A stretch of 64,000 nucleotides of DNA from Viscum album. Its lineage: Eukaryota; Streptophyta; Magnoliopsida; Santalales; Viscaceae. The stretch lies in assembly GCA_963277665.1 (NCBI GenBank), contig OY728159.1, positions 1,024,195,343-1,024,259,342 of the forward strand, read 5' to 3'. Below the pieces are notes generated by a model, which saw nothing but the letters and a program-made list of their open reading frames with translations, ran no database searches and was not told where the DNA came from. This document shows, in pieces, positions 63,306 through 64,000 of this stretch. The position numbers and the translations under genes are program-made. Numbering within the stretch: position 1 is the first letter of the stretch; each line of letters starts with the position of its first letter.

Positions 63306-64000
63306 ATGTCACCGAGACGACCACAGGAGGTTTTCCAAGAGGGCGGAAAAGGTTATACTCCTGAGATTGTAGGCCATGGGCTACCAATGGTTCCTCCAGC
63401 AGTGCCAGATGCGGCGCCAGCCGTTATAACAGACGCAGGTGCATAGGCGCATTTCAGTGAAGGCTCCATGCGGTTCATGCAGACCTTACCGGGAGCACAG
63501 CAGGTCACCAAATCTATGGAAGAGCTAACATGTATCTTCCACAGCAGCATCCGCCAACATTTTCAGGGGATGGCGGACCACAGGCTGCTGAGTCTTGGCT
63601 GGATTCGATGTAGACGATATTCGAGCATCTGGAGACACCTTCTATGAGGAGGGTCAAGCTCGCTACATACATGCTACGTGATTCCTCCAAGTGGTGGTGG
63701 GATGTTACCACCCAGTTTGAGAATTACTGAGACATGGCATGGGATGATTTTCAAGTAGCCTTATATGACTTCTTTCTAACATAGACAATATGGGAAAATC
63801 AATCTCGAGAGTTCATGAATCTGCATCAGGGCGCCATCTCAGTGATGGATTATTCTGCTCGCTCCAACGAGCTTTAGTATTTCGCACTCGTTCTGGTGGG
63901 TGATAAGGCATTGAGGGCTAGAAGCTTTTAGGATGGTCTTCGGAGTGACATCTGAGCGCTGGTGAACATTTTCACGTTGCCTACTATGAACGCTATTGTA
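63306..64000 (+). pseudogene. Gag fossil of element F (5' part)
   Basis: Starts MSPRRPQEVFQEGGKGYTPE, a plausible gag N-terminus. After a TAG (63444) the frame continues to about 63520, where a frameshift moves it to a second frame: PPTFSGDGGPQAAESWLDSM, then IFEHLE, VKLATYMLRDSSKWWWDV, WDDFQVALYDFFLT, EFMNLHQGAISVMDYSAR and DGLRSDI. This follows the gag domain order P..F.G..DP..A..WL, IF..L, KV.LATY.L...A..WW, W..F...F...Y, EF..L.QG..SV..Y...F and F..GLR..I. Stops in the second frame are four TAG and two TGA, no TAA. The zinc knuckle would lie beyond the window. Confidence 0.9.

Larger units (their letters stand above)
59852..64000 (+). mobile_element. Element F: Ty3/gypsy LTR retrotransposon, 5' part
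   Basis: Contains a 5' LTR of about 2.0 kb, a degenerate PBS, a 1.45-kb leader and the first 700 bases of gag; the rest lies beyond the window end. It is plus-strand oriented. Gag is broken only by TAG/TGA stops and a frameshift, and CG dinucleotides are still common, so it is younger than A, D and E. Its gag differs in sequence from that of C. Confidence 0.85.

Overview
This is nuclear DNA from a seed plant, most likely one with a large, repeat-filled and very AT-rich genome. Every recognisable coding remnant is a Ty3/gypsy LTR retrotransposon, several primer-binding sites match the plant initiator tRNA-Met 3' end (TGGTATCAGAGC type), and LTRs run 2-3.5 kb. CG and CAG/CTG steps are scarce in the old parts and premature stops are mostly TAG or TGA, which is what long-term loss of methylated cytosine gives. 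I see no intact host gene, tRNA, rRNA, CRISPR array or organelle insert. All alignments were made by eye.

Layout. (A) 1-7476, minus strand: an old gypsy element cut by the window start, read right to left as LTR (4752-7476), PBS, gag, RT, RNase H, integrase. (B) 7477-18593: AT-rich sequence with two minus-strand PBS-like sites (9140, 11979), a 212-bp tandem repeat (16250-16673) and a 220-bp duplication (13880/14940). (C) 18594-28393, plus strand: a structurally complete but internally deleted gypsy element, 9800 bp, with 3490- and 3500-bp LTRs, PBS, broken gag, a long internal direct repeat, an integrase C-terminus and a PPT. Its LTRs hold a GC-rich block and several tandem arrays. (D) about 28394-43550, plus strand: a much older direct-repeat pair about 11.74 kb apart that looks like the two LTRs of another element, with C inserted at or near the left end. 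(E) about 45790-54371, minus strand: a nearly complete fossil gypsy element with two LTRs of about 2.05 kb and readable gag, RT, integrase and chromodomain-like tail. (F) 59852-64000+, plus strand: LTR (about 2.0 kb), PBS, a 1.45-kb leader and the first part of gag, cut by the window end.

The elements belong to related lineages. A, C, D and F share a motif near the LTR 3' end; C and E keep the integrase tail found in chromoviruses (Tekay/Del-like). None can move by itself now. The most unusual signals are non-coding: a roughly 95-bp tandem unit in F, present in both LTR and leader, each unit carrying paired dyad boxes of ACACGnCGTGT type; and a 165/166-bp tandem unit in both LTRs of C, whose hairpin arms change together between units.

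The species is not determined. The combination of extreme AT content, deamination-type decay and old long-LTR gypsy elements would suit a gymnosperm such as Welwitschia or a large-genome monocot, but this is a guess.
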